Source: Caecitellus pseudoparvulus (lineage: Eukaryota > Bigyra: Bicosoecida). From it: a stretch of DNA of 64,000 nucleotides. The first letter of the stretch is position 1. The number at the start of each line of letters is the position of its first letter. Shown piece by piece: positions 20,495 through 30,143 of the stretch. A program made the position numbers and the translations under genes. The stretch covers positions 372,001-436,000 of the forward strand of contig CBFFRQ010000057.1 of assembly GCA_965644315.1 (NCBI GenBank), in the 5' to 3' direction. Below the pieces are notes generated by a model. It saw only the letters and a list, made by a program, of their open reading frames with translations, was not told the origin of the DNA and did not search any database.

Positions 20495-23182
20495 TCAACC
20501 GTCCCCTGCCTCTGCGCCAGTGCCCTCCCCTTCTGTGGGCGTGGCTGCGGCCACACCCTCCTTGAACCCTGCCTCTCGGGCACTTTGGATGGCAGCCAAA
20601 GCTTCTGCCTTGAAAGCGGCCTTGACCTGCGCGACGGTGTGGTCCTTTTCCCGCTCCAAATCAGCCACAGCCGCTTGGGCCGCGGCGAGCTTGGTATCCA
20701 GCTCAGCACACTGCTCCTGCAATGCTTCCACGCGTTGCCGCTCAGCCTGCAGGGAGGCCTGCACATCCGCCTCGCGATCCAGGCTGTCGGCTAAGTCACC
20801 CTGCAAAGCCCTCAGCTGCTCTTTGCTGTCATCACTGGCTGACACGGAGCGCAGCGCCCTTGCTTCCTCCCGCGCGGCCAGCAGCATGGCCAGCAGCTCT
20901 GCCTTGGAGTATTGGGCAAGGTCTGGCACGCCCCCTTCAGCACAGGCGGTCGAAAAGGCGCTTTGCTCCGCCTCTGCTTCGCCCCTCAGCCGCCTGGCTT
21001 CCCCCTCCGCACGCTGCGCCCGCTCTTTGCAAGCTTCTGCTTCATCCCGTATTGCCTGCAATTCACCTGCTGCGCCGGCATTGCCTCGCTTGGCAGCTGC
21101 CGCGGTGCGTTTCGCCGCGAGCAGCTGCTCTTGCAAGTCATCCTGCATCTCCAATGCTGCGTCATGCTCCTGTCGCGCGGTGTTCAGTGATGCTCGGAGG
21201 GTCTTCACCTTGCCTTCAAGTGCGGCGACCTTTTCGCGTTGAGCCGCCGCCCCACCCAACACGGTGGACAGAGACTGCAGCAAGCCACGCGCGTCTACGT
21301 CGCCTGCCTCGCCATCGTGGGCATCGCCCCGGGCAGTGCCCTTCTTGCGCCGACCTCGGCGGCGGCTCCGGCTGTCACCGCTGTCACTGTCAGAAGCAGA
21401 GGAGGAGTCACTGCGATGGCGGTGCCGCCGCCGCCGCCGCCGCCGCCCACCCCCATCCGCATCGCGAACAGCGTCTGACACCGAATCGAGCTTGGCCAGG
21501 ATACGCCCAGTGTCCACCAAGACTCGCTCAAGCATGCCTTGGCTGATCTGGGGCACAGGTGCCGCTACCATGGGTGCAGGAGCCGGGGCAGGTGTGGGCG
21601 CCGCGAGGGTAGTGTCTTCTTCAGACTCCACTGCCACCAAAGCCAACTCCTGGGCGGTTGCGGCTGGTGCTGGCGCGGCCGCAGTGGGTGCTGGGGCTGG
21701 TGCAGTGGCCGGTGTAGGGGCTGGCGTGGCAGCTGCCACAGCCTGCTCTGGCTGGGCCGGTACTGGCTCCGAGGCGCTGGCACTGGACCTCGCACGAGCT
21801 CTCCCGATCATCATCATGGGCCCGGCAGCCCCCTTGCCTGCACTTGCGAGACGTGCCATGCGCTCAACGAGTGCATCCTTGGACCCATCTTGGGGGGGGG
21901 TGGCGGGGACAGGGGCGGGCGTATGGACGGGAGCAGGGGCACTCGTGCCAGTGATGGTGACGGTGAGCACACTCCATGCGCTGCCGTGGGGGAGGGCCGC
22001 CTCGGCATCCCTGGAGCAGGGCGTCCAGGCATCAGTGACGTCTGGTGCGCCTTGCGCTTGCACAATGTTTAGCGCCGCTTGGGTTGGCAAGAGCCAAGCG
22101 TGGCTGCCGCCGTCTTGCACATCCCCCAGCAGCAGGTTGAGAGGGGCAACGAATATTGAGCTAGCGGGGTCCGGTTTGGTGCCAGCCGGGAGGGGACCGC
22201 TCCAGATATTTTTCAGGGCAGTCTGAGCCTGCCTGAGCTCTGAGGGCACTTTGGGCAGGCTGTGGATGGTTGCGGTGCCCTGGGCCGTGTGACCGGGTGG
22301 GATGCTGCCTCGCCCAGACGCCAGCTGACCATGCACGCGGTGTTGCACCAGGTGCATCCACCGATCATCTTCCAAGGGCCCAGGGGAACCCGCCTCTTCC
22401 CCTGGGAAGTCACTTTCAGGTCCATGCAGTGCTGCGAATGCCCTGAGGGCAAAGAATTTGTCCAAGAAAGAGCGGGCATGGGCTGGGGAGGCGGCAAGCA
22501 GGGAGTACTCCTTCCCATTCGCAGAGAAGTTAAGGTACGCGTTGTCGCCGTGGGGCCGGAAGGCGACGGCATGGTTCATGGGGCATGCGACCAGGGGCTT
22601 GCGCTTGCCATCGTACAGGAGGAGGGAGAAGGCGCCCGCCCCTTTGTGGAAGACCACCACCCCCACGTTGCCGTCACAGACGGCTGTGAAGGCGCCACTC
22701 TCCAACACGTACAGCGCGCGCGCCTGCTCTGCCAAGACCATCTCATCTTGAGCAGGTGCAGGGTTTGGGCCAGCCCCGCCAGCAGACGCTGCAGTCGCCG
22801 TACTAGCTGTGCTCTGTGGGCAGGCAGAGGCGGGCGGGTGCTGCACCTGCGCGCTGAGCAGGCTTCGTGCTCCACACGCACAGGTGACGCTTCAGATGAG
22901 GGGAGGCTGGGCTTGGGGGCTTTCTTCGCAGACGGCTGCACGAACCGTAAGCTGCGGTTGGTGCCGTCGTCCTCAGAGCTGCTGCCTGACCCCCCGCCGA
23001 GCAGGTCTCCCAGCGTGCCACCGCCACCACCAGCAAACAGGTCACTTCTGCTCTCAGCACGGGAGCTGCGTGCCTTGGAGCCTTGGAAGATGAAGCTGGG
23101 GGAGAAAGCGGCAGGCAAGTGGGGGCGAGGCGGAGCAGTGCGCTGGCTGGCGAGCTTGGGCGGGCGGGTTGGCTCACCTCAT
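20495..23182 (-). CDS. FKBP15/WAFL-like endosomal protein (EVH1-like domain plus coiled coil)
   Basis: About 845 residues. Proposed exons are 23182-23178 (ATGAG only), 23095-22882 and 22813-20495. Introns of 82 and 68 bp keep frame; the first splits the second codon to give MSFIFQGSKA. Residues about 5-75 are a short Ser/Gly-rich leader. Residues about 85-185 form a WH1/PH-like domain (GVVVFHKGAGAFSLLLYDGK ... AYLNFSANGKEYSLL) resembling the N-terminus of FKBP15. A Pro/Ala-rich linker follows, then KDALVERMARLASAGKG and RVLVDTGRILAKLDSVSDAV. The last 300 residues are a long coiled coil. I do not see the FKBP fold that animal FKBP15 has between these parts. FKBP15 works with the WASH complex on early endosomes. 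The assignment rests on architecture and short matches, so it is tentative. Confidence 0.72.
21423..21446. repeat. (GCC)n microsatellite inside the FKBP15-like gene
   Basis: About eight uninterrupted GCC/CGG units. On the minus coding strand they encode a run of arginines just before the coiled-coil region, so length changes would stay in frame. Confidence 0.75.
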
Positions 23183-23347
23183 GCCGTGGCGTGGTGGGTG
23201 AGCTGCACTGCACCAAGCTCGGCAAGGCTTCTCTCCACCTTCGCCCTGGGCAAGAGGCGTCTGCAGTGCCTGGAGCAGAACAGGGCATGCAGGGGCGCTG
23301 TCGGACACACAGCATGCGTGAATGACGTTGGAGAGTGCCGCGTGCTC

Positions 23348-23353
23348 TGCATT
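23348..23353 (-). terminator. AATGCA poly(A)-signal candidate for DAP3
   Basis: On the minus strand AATGCA begins 25 nt after the DAP3 stop (23378). It lies 166 bp before the proposed start of the FKBP15-like gene. Confidence 0.6.
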
Positions 23354-23377
23354 GCGTTTGCGCGCGGAAGGGCCTGC

Positions 23378-25484
23378 TCACAAGCGAGGCTTCTTGCGCT
23401 GGCCGATGGTGCTGGCTTGCTGGTCCGCGACGAGGGCGGCAGCACGCATGACCTCTCGGGGGTTGCCCGCAGAGATGGTGCGGAAGTAGTCCACGGCATG
23501 GGAGTCCACATCCTGGCGGTCCTGCACCTCGAAGAAGTTCCCTGAGTAGTGGTAGTGCAGCAGCTGGCTGTGCAGGGCTGGGCGGTCCAGGGGCGGCACG
23601 GCCAGCCGCGTGCCACGGGGGCTGCGCACTTGCTCGTACATGCTGGTGTGGAAGGAGTTCCGGTAGGAGTCAGCGACGAGTGTGAAGCCGCGCTTGAAGG
23701 TGCCGCTGGGCGTGACGCCGTCGGGGCCCAGGACGCGCCCCAGGGACGCCAGGGACACCTGCTCCATGGGCACGGTCTGCCCGTACAGTTTGATGTCGGA
23801 GGGCTCGTAGCACCAGTTCACACCGTCCACAGCCAGCAGCACTGGGTGCTCGTGTGTCTGCCGCAGCTCTGCGACGAGGTCCAGCAGGCAGTCGGTGGCG
23901 AAGGGGGGGTGCCGCACCCCCCACTCCACCATGTCGGCCAGCGTGGCGCCGGAGCGGTCCACGTCCTCCGCCTTCAGCAGCTGGGGCAGGTTGGAGGTGA
24001 AGGTGGAGGGGTCCCACGCCTCCCCCGCCGCCTCGGCCGCTGCCTTGCGGCGTGCCTTCTCGCCGTCCTCTTCCTTTCGCAGGGCTGCCTTGGCAGCCAT
24101 CACCTCCTCATCAGCGGCCAGGGGCAAGTACTTGTCCCGCGGGTAGCTGCCTCGCTGCGGCACGTCGGCCAGCAGGTGAGCGTTGACGTCCTTGATGTGC
24201 TTCAGCGTCTCCAGCGCCATGTCGGGCTGGTCGGCCCAGCCCGGGCGGCTGGTGGACGGCACGTGGTACAGGGCTTGGCGGAACCAGGCGAAGCAGTCCG
24301 GCACGAACACCGTGATCCAGCCATTGCGGCGGGCATAGTACAGGGCGTACGCCAGCGTCGCGCTCTTGCCGATGCCGCGCGGCCCCGTCAGCAGCCGGAA
24401 GGGCAGGTCCTTCGCAGCGACGCCACGGGCGTCCCCGCCCACGGCCACACCGGCCTCCACGGCGCCAGACTCGGCGTTGTAGTCCAGGGGAAGGCTGGGC
24501 TGGGTGGAGGCGGGCGGGGGCTCCGCCACGCCAGTGGGCCACTGCTGCAGCGCGCCCGTCACTGTGTCCACCGTATCCTGGCTGGCGTGCTTGAAGGCGT
24601 CCAGCGCGCGCACAAGCTCCCGCATGTGGGGGCGCAGCATGAGGGCCACGTGCCCTGACAGGGCGAACTCCGTGCCGAGATCCCCTGGTGGGCCCTCAGG
24701 CATGAGCTGGTGCATGTCCACGCTGGCATCCATAGGGAAGTACTTGCCGTCGTGCTCGGCCGTGTGCTGTGGGGTGCAGGGTGGGAGGGGGCGTGGGGGG
24801 GGGCACGGCAGCTCAGACACAGCACTGCACACGCACAGCAAGGGGGTCGTCCTCCGACGTGTAGTACTGGGAGTCGTACACGACGTTGCTCATGTAGGGG
24901 TGGGGCGGAACGGTGTCTTTGTTGTCCCCGCCCTCGCTCCACAGCGATGCCCGCAGCGGCAGGTCCCCCTCTCGAGATGCCAGCACTCGCAGGCGTTCTA
25001 GGCGCTCGTACTGTGCCAAGAACGCGTCTGCCAGCTCGCTGTCGCCCTGGTGCAGGAAGGTGGCGAGGCTGCGCCACTGAGGTGCCATCCGTTCCAATTC
25101 CGCTGCCAAGCCCGCCCGGGCGGCATCTGACGCGCTCTCCCACTTGTGTGCCAGGGAAGCCATGGCATCCAGCTGCCTGGACAGCACGGCTTTGGCCTGC
25201 ACCTGTGTCTGTGCGTCCATGGTGTCGCCGGCGCCCGCTTCGCTGCCAAATGCCGGACTGCCGTCAGCAGCTGCCGCAGTGCTGGTGCTGCAGGCTCGGC
25301 GAGCCCTGTGAACGGTGGCGGAATCGCAGAGGCAAAGTGAAAGGGGTGTGCATGGCCTGGACTTCGTGTGTGCGGGGTCTCACCAGCTGCACCCCTTCAA
25401 AGTGCCCGCGGCAGGCAGGTTGGCGCTGATGGCACGCAGCGATGCTGCCGCGGAGAGTCCAGCTGCAGAGGCTCCGCGCAGCAT
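23378..25484 (-). CDS. DAP3: Mitochondrial small-subunit ribosomal protein mS29 (DAP3), GTP-binding
   Basis: About 652 residues. Exons are 25484-25384, 25305-24837 and 24766-23378; introns 25383-25306 and 24836-24767 keep frame. The first exon is a clear mitochondrial presequence (MLRGASAAGLSAAASLRA), in the context CCAACCATGC. A helical extension of about 150 residues precedes the family domain. The family domain has the P-loop TGPRGIGKS near residue 322, then GWITVFVPDCFAWFRQAL, ALETLKHIKDVN, LLAVDGVNW (Walker-B-like), PPLDRPALHSQLLHY and SAGNPREVM. Human DAP3 is about 400 residues, so the N-terminal extension is large. The protein sits in the head of the mitoribosomal small subunit. It shares a 364-bp divergent promoter with an SLC25 carrier gene. 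Confidence 0.92.
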
Positions 25485-25848
25485 GGTTGGCAGCACTGGA
25501 GAAGAGGCACCTGCAGCACAAGCAGGATACTTGCAACACGTGGGGGATCCGAAGAGGGAGCATGCCACAACCCTGCGTTTTGCCACCTCTCACATTCTGC
25601 ACGTAAGCTGGGTGAAGCTGGCAATTTCCGCAGTCGCGTCGTGCAGTGCGCGCGGGTTTTCACTTCGCCAACGCCAAACCGCAGCACCTGGCTAGGGGGT
25701 GAAACACGGAAGCACTCGCCGCGAGCCAAGTTGCCTGCCAACACGCCTTGCCCACTGCAAGTCTCCTGCGCTGCCCCAGCAGCGCCGCGGCCAGGCATCG
25801 AAGGTTGCTCCCTCACCCTCCAGCGACCGAGTGAAAAGCCTGCGAGGC
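25485..25848. promoter_or_regulatory. Divergent promoter region, DAP3 / SLC25 carrier
   Basis: 364 bp between opposite starts. It contains GCAATTTCCGCAG at 25621-25633, which could be a 3' splice site of a 5'-UTR intron of the carrier gene. The carrier frame is open upstream to 25699, so its start could lie there. Confidence 0.45.
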
Positions 25849-26836
25849 ATGCCAGCTGCCAGCCCCGCACAGGGCGGGGGAGGAGGAGGCCTCGTTGGTA
25901 ACAAGGACAGTGTCACAGAAGGCGCAAGAGGACTCGTTTGTGGCCTGCTGTACGGCCTGGCCTCGCCGCTTGTGGGGTGCGTGGTGCTCTGGCGCAGCGA
26001 TTCCCCGCCCCCCGCACCGCTGCAGGGGCCCTGGCACGCACCGCCGCAGGCACCCTCTGGACACCATCAAAACCAAAATGCAAGCACAGGCGTCCTTCGC
26101 CCGTGCCGGAGCACTGCGCACTCTGCGGGAAACGCTTGCCAAGGAGGGTGCCCGGGGTCTGTACCGAGGCCTGCTGCCGCCGCTGTTCGGGTCCATGGTC
26201 TTCCGCTCCCTGCAGTTCAGCGCGTACACCTTCACCTACGCCGCAGTGCGCGACAACGAGGCCCTGTGCACGCCCCAGCCCTGGCTGGGGGGCATGCAGC
26301 TGCGAGTGCTGCTGGCTGCCACAGTCAGCTCCACTGTGCGCAGTGTGATCGAGACGCCCCTTGAGCACGTCAAGGTGCGCAAGCAGGTGGGGCAGCCGTG
26401 GATGCGCGCAGCGACGCCTGCACAGGCCATGCAGGCGCCTCTGCGCGAGGTGGCGCACATGTACTCTGGCTTCGGCGTGTGCTGGGCTCGCACCGTGGCG
26501 CTCATGGGCAGTTTCTTCGTCATGCTGGACACACTCGGGCGGGTGGCGCCGGGCCTCATCGCTGCAGGGCTGCCTGGTGCCTTCGTCAAGGGCGGCATCT
26601 GCGCCACCACGGCCTGGGCCATTTGCTGGCCCTTCGAACTGGCCAAGAGCCGGGTGCAGGCAGGGGCGGCGTCGGGGTCGTGGGCGGCGGAGCTGCGGCA
26701 GGTTCTGCGCAGCGAGGGTGTTCGTGGAGTGTACAGGGGCTTCGGGCCGGGTGCGGCACGTTCCATTTTCGCGAACGGAACCAGCATGCTGGCATTTACA
26801 GCCTGCCAGGCGTGTTTTCAAGGCATGGATACTTGA
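25849..26836 (+). CDS. Mitochondrial carrier family (SLC25) transporter
   Basis: About 304 residues, the usual length for the family. Exons are 25849-25976 and 26050-26836. The 73-bp intron splits the first signature, and splicing gives LVGHPLDTIKTKMQ. The three family repeats carry PLDTIK, PLEHVK and PFELAK, in each case followed by a helix and the G-x-x-G-L-Y-R-G type motif (GARGLYRGLLPP; GVRGVYRGFGPG); the middle repeat is degenerate (MYSGFGVCWART). Two of the three signature acids are Glu rather than Asp. Six transmembrane helices across the inner mitochondrial membrane are expected. The substrate cannot be read from the sequence with confidence. PanC follows on the same strand 153 bp downstream. 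Confidence 0.9.
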
Positions 26837-26881
26837 TCATGCAGATGCGTGCACCCAGCTGCGAAGCATGGCGACAAATTC

Positions 26882-26887
26882 AATGCA
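26882..26887 (+). terminator. AATGCA poly(A)-signal candidate for the SLC25 carrier
   Basis: AATGCA begins 46 nt after the TGA at 26836, ahead of the PanC gene on the same strand. Confidence 0.55.
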
Positions 26888-26989
26888 AGCCGTGCAGCCA
26901 GGTCTTCCTTTGTCACCCCCACCGCACCCATCCTCTGCCACTCGCGATCTTGAGGGCACCTCGGCGCCTGACGGCCAGGGCCACTCATC

Positions 26990-28310
26990 ATGATCCAGTC
27001 AGCGCTGCGGAGAGGGCTCAGCACGCCCCGCACGCCGAAGCATGCGCGTTTCCTGCACGTCTTGCCCAACGTAGACGCTGTGCGAGAGTGGGTGGCGCAC
27101 AGGCCTGGCAGTGTGGGCTTTGTGCCGACGATGGGCGCCCTGCACGGGGGCCACATGCAGCTGGCAGCTGAGGTGCGGAAATCGTTTGCGACCAGCGCAG
27201 CGCTGGCTTCTCCCCCTCTTCGTGCACTGCCGGGCGCTCCCCACGCAGTCGAAGCGCACGTGCGATGCAACCATCGCAAGCATCTTTGTGAATTCCACCC
27301 AATTCGCGGCACACGAAGACCTGGAGAGCTACCCAGCCCTGCGTCCAGAAGTGAGAGCCGCAGACCTTGACCTCCTTCGTCAAGCGGGTGTAGACGCAGT
27401 GTACATCCCCGAGGACCCTTGGGAGGTGTACCCGACATGGCCACCTTTCAAGAGCTATGTGGTCCCTGAGGGCGGCTCGGCTGCCAATGAAGGAGCTGCC
27501 AGGCCTCACTTTTTCCGCGGCGTGGCCACGGTCGTGACGAAGCTCTTCAACATCGTCTCGCCCACGCACGCGTTCTTCGGGGCCAAGGACGCGTACCAGT
27601 GCATCGTCGTTAAGGCCTTGGTGCGGGACTTGAACATGTCTCGGCCTCGGCACATAGTCGTCGTCCCAACGCAGCGGGCGGAGGATGGCTTGCCCGACAG
27701 TTCACGAAACGTGTACCTCACAGCTCCACAGCGCGCTGCAGCGCCGATGCTGTACCGCATGCTAGCAGGGTTGCAGAGTGCGTTGGAAGATGCCCCGCGG
27801 GGCGGCAACGGCATGCCCAGTGTGTCGCTGCTGCATGACTCGCTGCTGCCAGCTGCGCACGCTGCGTTGCAGAATTGCCTGCGGCAGCACCACCCTGACG
27901 TGACTGCTTCCTTGGAGTACCTGTCCCTCATGGACGCTGCCAGTGGCCTGGACGTTACGCCCACATGTGCCGAGACCTGGCAGAACGAGGCAGCGCTGGA
28001 GCGTTCCGCCGCTCTGTGGGGCTTCAGTTGCAGTGCCCAGCCTGCCGCCGGCGAGAGATGGGAGGTTCCCCTGCACCGAGCTATGGACACGTCAAAGCCA
28101 CCACCAGGGTTGGAACGTGTGCACAGCAGCTGTTCAGCCACGCCAAGCAGGGCATTTATCTCCCGCTCCCGCCGTGAGGCTGTGCTGCCTGCGCCGCTGG
28201 TGTTGTCAGCCGCCCTGGCGTTTCAACCGAGCAAAGGCCAGGGTGGCTTCGTGCGCGTGCTAGACAACGTGATGGTGGGCGGCGCCCTGCAGTGCTTGGG
28301 CGGACCATGA
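26990..28310 (+). CDS. panC: Pantothenate synthetase (pantoate-beta-alanine ligase)
   Basis: About 414 residues. Exons are 26990-27172 and 27249-28310, with a 76-bp phase-0 intron. The enzyme joins pantoate and beta-alanine using ATP in vitamin B5/CoA synthesis. Signature blocks are present in order: FVPTMGALHGGHMQLA (HIGH-like nucleotide site), IASIFVNSTQF, HAFFGAKDAYQC, and VVPTQRAEDGLPDSSRNVYL (KMSKS-like region). RVLDNVMVGG ends the fold. The N-terminus MIQSALRRGLSTPRTPKHARF is basic and could be an organellar leader. The family is usually about 280-310 residues. Here about 60 extra residues (nt about 27965-28150) lie just before the C-terminal block; they may be an insert or an unrecognised in-frame intron. 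The stop codon overlaps a shared AATGCATT. Confidence 0.92.
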
Positions 28311-28317
28311 ATGCATT
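28310..28317. terminator. Palindromic AATGCATT shared by PanC and AsnRS genes
   Basis: Overlaps the last base of the PanC stop TGA, and starts 13 nt after the AsnRS stop (28330) on the opposite strand. Confidence 0.65.
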
Positions 28318-28329
28318 GCAACGCCCAGG

Positions 28330-29805
28330 CTACATGGGGCACAGGCCCGGGGCTCTGGGGAAGGGAATGACATCGCGGATGTTCTCCACGCCGCTCACCA
28401 ACTGCACCAAACGCTCGAAGCCAAGCCCCCACCCTGCGTGGGGCACCGAGCCGAACTTGCGCAAGTCCAAGTACCACTGCAGTTCGCCACTCTCCAGCAG
28501 GCCGCCTCTTGACATGGCCGCCTCCAAGTTTGCGTGCCTGTGCTCACGCGCAGAGCCCCCCACCAGTTCCGCCAGCTTGGGCACCAGCAAGTCAACACAC
28601 GCGACGGTGGGTCCAGGGGCGCCCGCCTCGCGCTCCCCCTCATCATTGGCCAGCATGTACACAGGCTTCACTGCGGCAGGGTAGTCCGTGACGAACACTG
28701 GGCCGCGCACGTGTTCCTCTGCCAGCCACTTTTCGTGCTCCGTGCCCAGAGCGTCGCCCCATGCGACAGGCTTGTCCCAGCTCTGCCCACTGCTCTGCAG
28801 CACCTCCACGGCCTCCGTGTACGTCATGCGCGCAAAGGTGCCAGGAGCGACATCTCCCCCTTCCTTCAAGATGCCCCCCAGGCGCTGCGGCAGCGTCTGG
28901 TCCACCCTGGCGGCGCAGAATGCCAAGTCGTCCGCCACACGTTCCCGCGCACCGTGCACAGCGGCCTTGATGCACGTTTCCGCCAAGTCCATGACATCGG
29001 GCAAGCTGGCCCAAGCCACCTCCGGCTCCAGCATCCAGAACTCCGCCAAGTGCCGAGAGGTGTTGCTGTCCTCGGCCCGGAACGTGGGCCCGAAGGTGTA
29101 CACTTTGCCCAGGCCGCATGCGAACGCCTCAGCATGCAGCTGCCCTGACACCGTCAAAAAGGCCGGCTTGCCGAAGAACTCTGAGCCATCAGGGGCCCCC
29201 CACGGCGCCACCGCGAACACCTCTCCCGCACCCTCACAGTCACTGCTGGTGATGAGAGGGGTGTGCATGTGCAGAAAGTCGAGGCTCTGAAGGTGTGCAT
29301 GCAGAGCTGCTGACAGCGCGTTGCGGATGCGGAAGGCTGCCCCTCCCAAGTTGCTGCGGGCGCGCAAGTGCGGAATGCTGCGCAGAAACTCCACGGAGTG
29401 CCCCTTCTTCTGCAGAGGGTACTCCGCTCCCTCAGCTGGCCCCACCAGGTCAACGCGCCCTCCCTCAGGCACGGCCACCTCCCACGTCTGGCCCTTGGCA
29501 GGGGACGGCACCAACCGACCCTTCACGCTGACACTGCTCCCAACAGTGACACCTTGCAGACTCCCAGAGGGTGCCACGACCTGGATTGTCCCTTGACAAG
29601 AGCCATCTGACACCTGCATGAAGCTGGCGCCTTTCTGCGCACGCACTGTGCGAACCCACCCTCGAACCAGCACCTCTTCGGCTGGGCTGCCGTGGCCGGT
29701 AGTTCGAGCCAGCAAAGACTTGACGCTGGCCGCAAGGGAACTGCATGACCTCTGGTGCATGAACTTCGCCGCACGCGCAGCGCGGTGCTGCACAGCGCTC
29801 CACAT
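28330..29805 (-). CDS. NARS2: Asparaginyl-tRNA synthetase, organellar type
   Basis: 491 residues in one exon; class IIb synthetase that charges tRNA-Asn. I chose ATG 29805: it opens a basic, acid-free N-terminus (MWSAVQHRAARAAKFMHQRS) typical of a mitochondrial presequence. The anticodon-binding OB fold follows (VLVRGWVRTVRAQKGASFMQVSDG). The catalytic core has SVEFLRSIPHLRARSN, HTPLITSSDCEGAGEVF, SGQLHAEAFACGLGKVYTFG (near motif 2, with FRAEDSNTSRHLAEFWMLE) and the motif 3 end GWGLGFERLVQLVSGVENIRDVIPFPR. The bacterial/organellar form is more likely than the cytosolic one. It converges with PanC, 19 bp stop to stop. Confidence 0.95.
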   Translation of the reverse strand: MWSAVQHRAARAAKFMHQRSCSSLAASVKSLLARTTGHGSPAEEVLVRGWVRTVRAQKGASFMQVSDGSCQGTIQVVAPSGSLQGVTVGSSVSVKGRLVPSPAKGQTWEVAVPEGGRVDLVGPAEGAEYPLQKKGHSVEFLRSIPHLRARSNLGGAAFRIRNALSAALHAHLQSLDFLHMHTPLITSSDCEGAGEVFAVAPWGAPDGSEFFGKPAFLTVSGQLHAEAFACGLGKVYTFGPTFRAEDSNTSRHLAEFWMLEPEVAWASLPDVMDLAETCIKAAVHGARERVADDLAFCAARVDQTLPQRLGGILKEGGDVAPGTFARMTYTEAVEVLQSSGQSWDKPVAWGDALGTEHEKWLAEEHVRGPVFVTDYPAAVKPVYMLANDEGEREAGAPGPTVACVDLLVPKLAELVGGSAREHRHANLEAAMSRGGLLESGELQWYLDLRKFGSVPHAGWGLGFERLVQLVSGVENIRDVIPFPRAPGLCPM

Positions 29806-30143
29806 GGCCACTGCAGTGCTTGCACCAGATGCAATTTCCGCCTCAACCCCTCCCGGTGGCAGGAGCAGGTAAGCCTCAAGGGGCCGCAGAAGGAAGCATT
29901 CGAGTGCGCCTGGGCAGAGCTAATTCCCTAAGGCGTGTACAGTGATGTTGGGCGTCAAGTGCATCGCCTGTGCGCCAACTGCTCACGTGTCGCTCGCGAA
30001 GTCAAGCCATGCGTGGTGCTCACGCAAAACCATGGGCAGCCTCATCCACTTACTGTACACTTCCAACGCACAGTGCATTGGAATAGTCACGCACTTCCAC
30101 CGCCTTGTGATGGCCGACCGCCCATTTCTTGGATACAAGGCCT
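29806..30143. other. Intergenic region upstream of AsnRS and downstream of the SLC44-like gene
   Basis: 338 bp containing the AsnRS promoter and the 3' UTR of the SLC44-like gene. GCAATTTCCGC lies at 29831-29841, 26 bp upstream of the AsnRS ATG. Short ORFs here show no family features. Confidence 0.5.
30074..30079 (-). terminator. AATGCA poly(A)-signal candidate for the SLC44-like gene
   Basis: On the minus strand AATGCA begins 65 nt after the stop at 30144, the longest spacing among the sites found. Confidence 0.5.
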
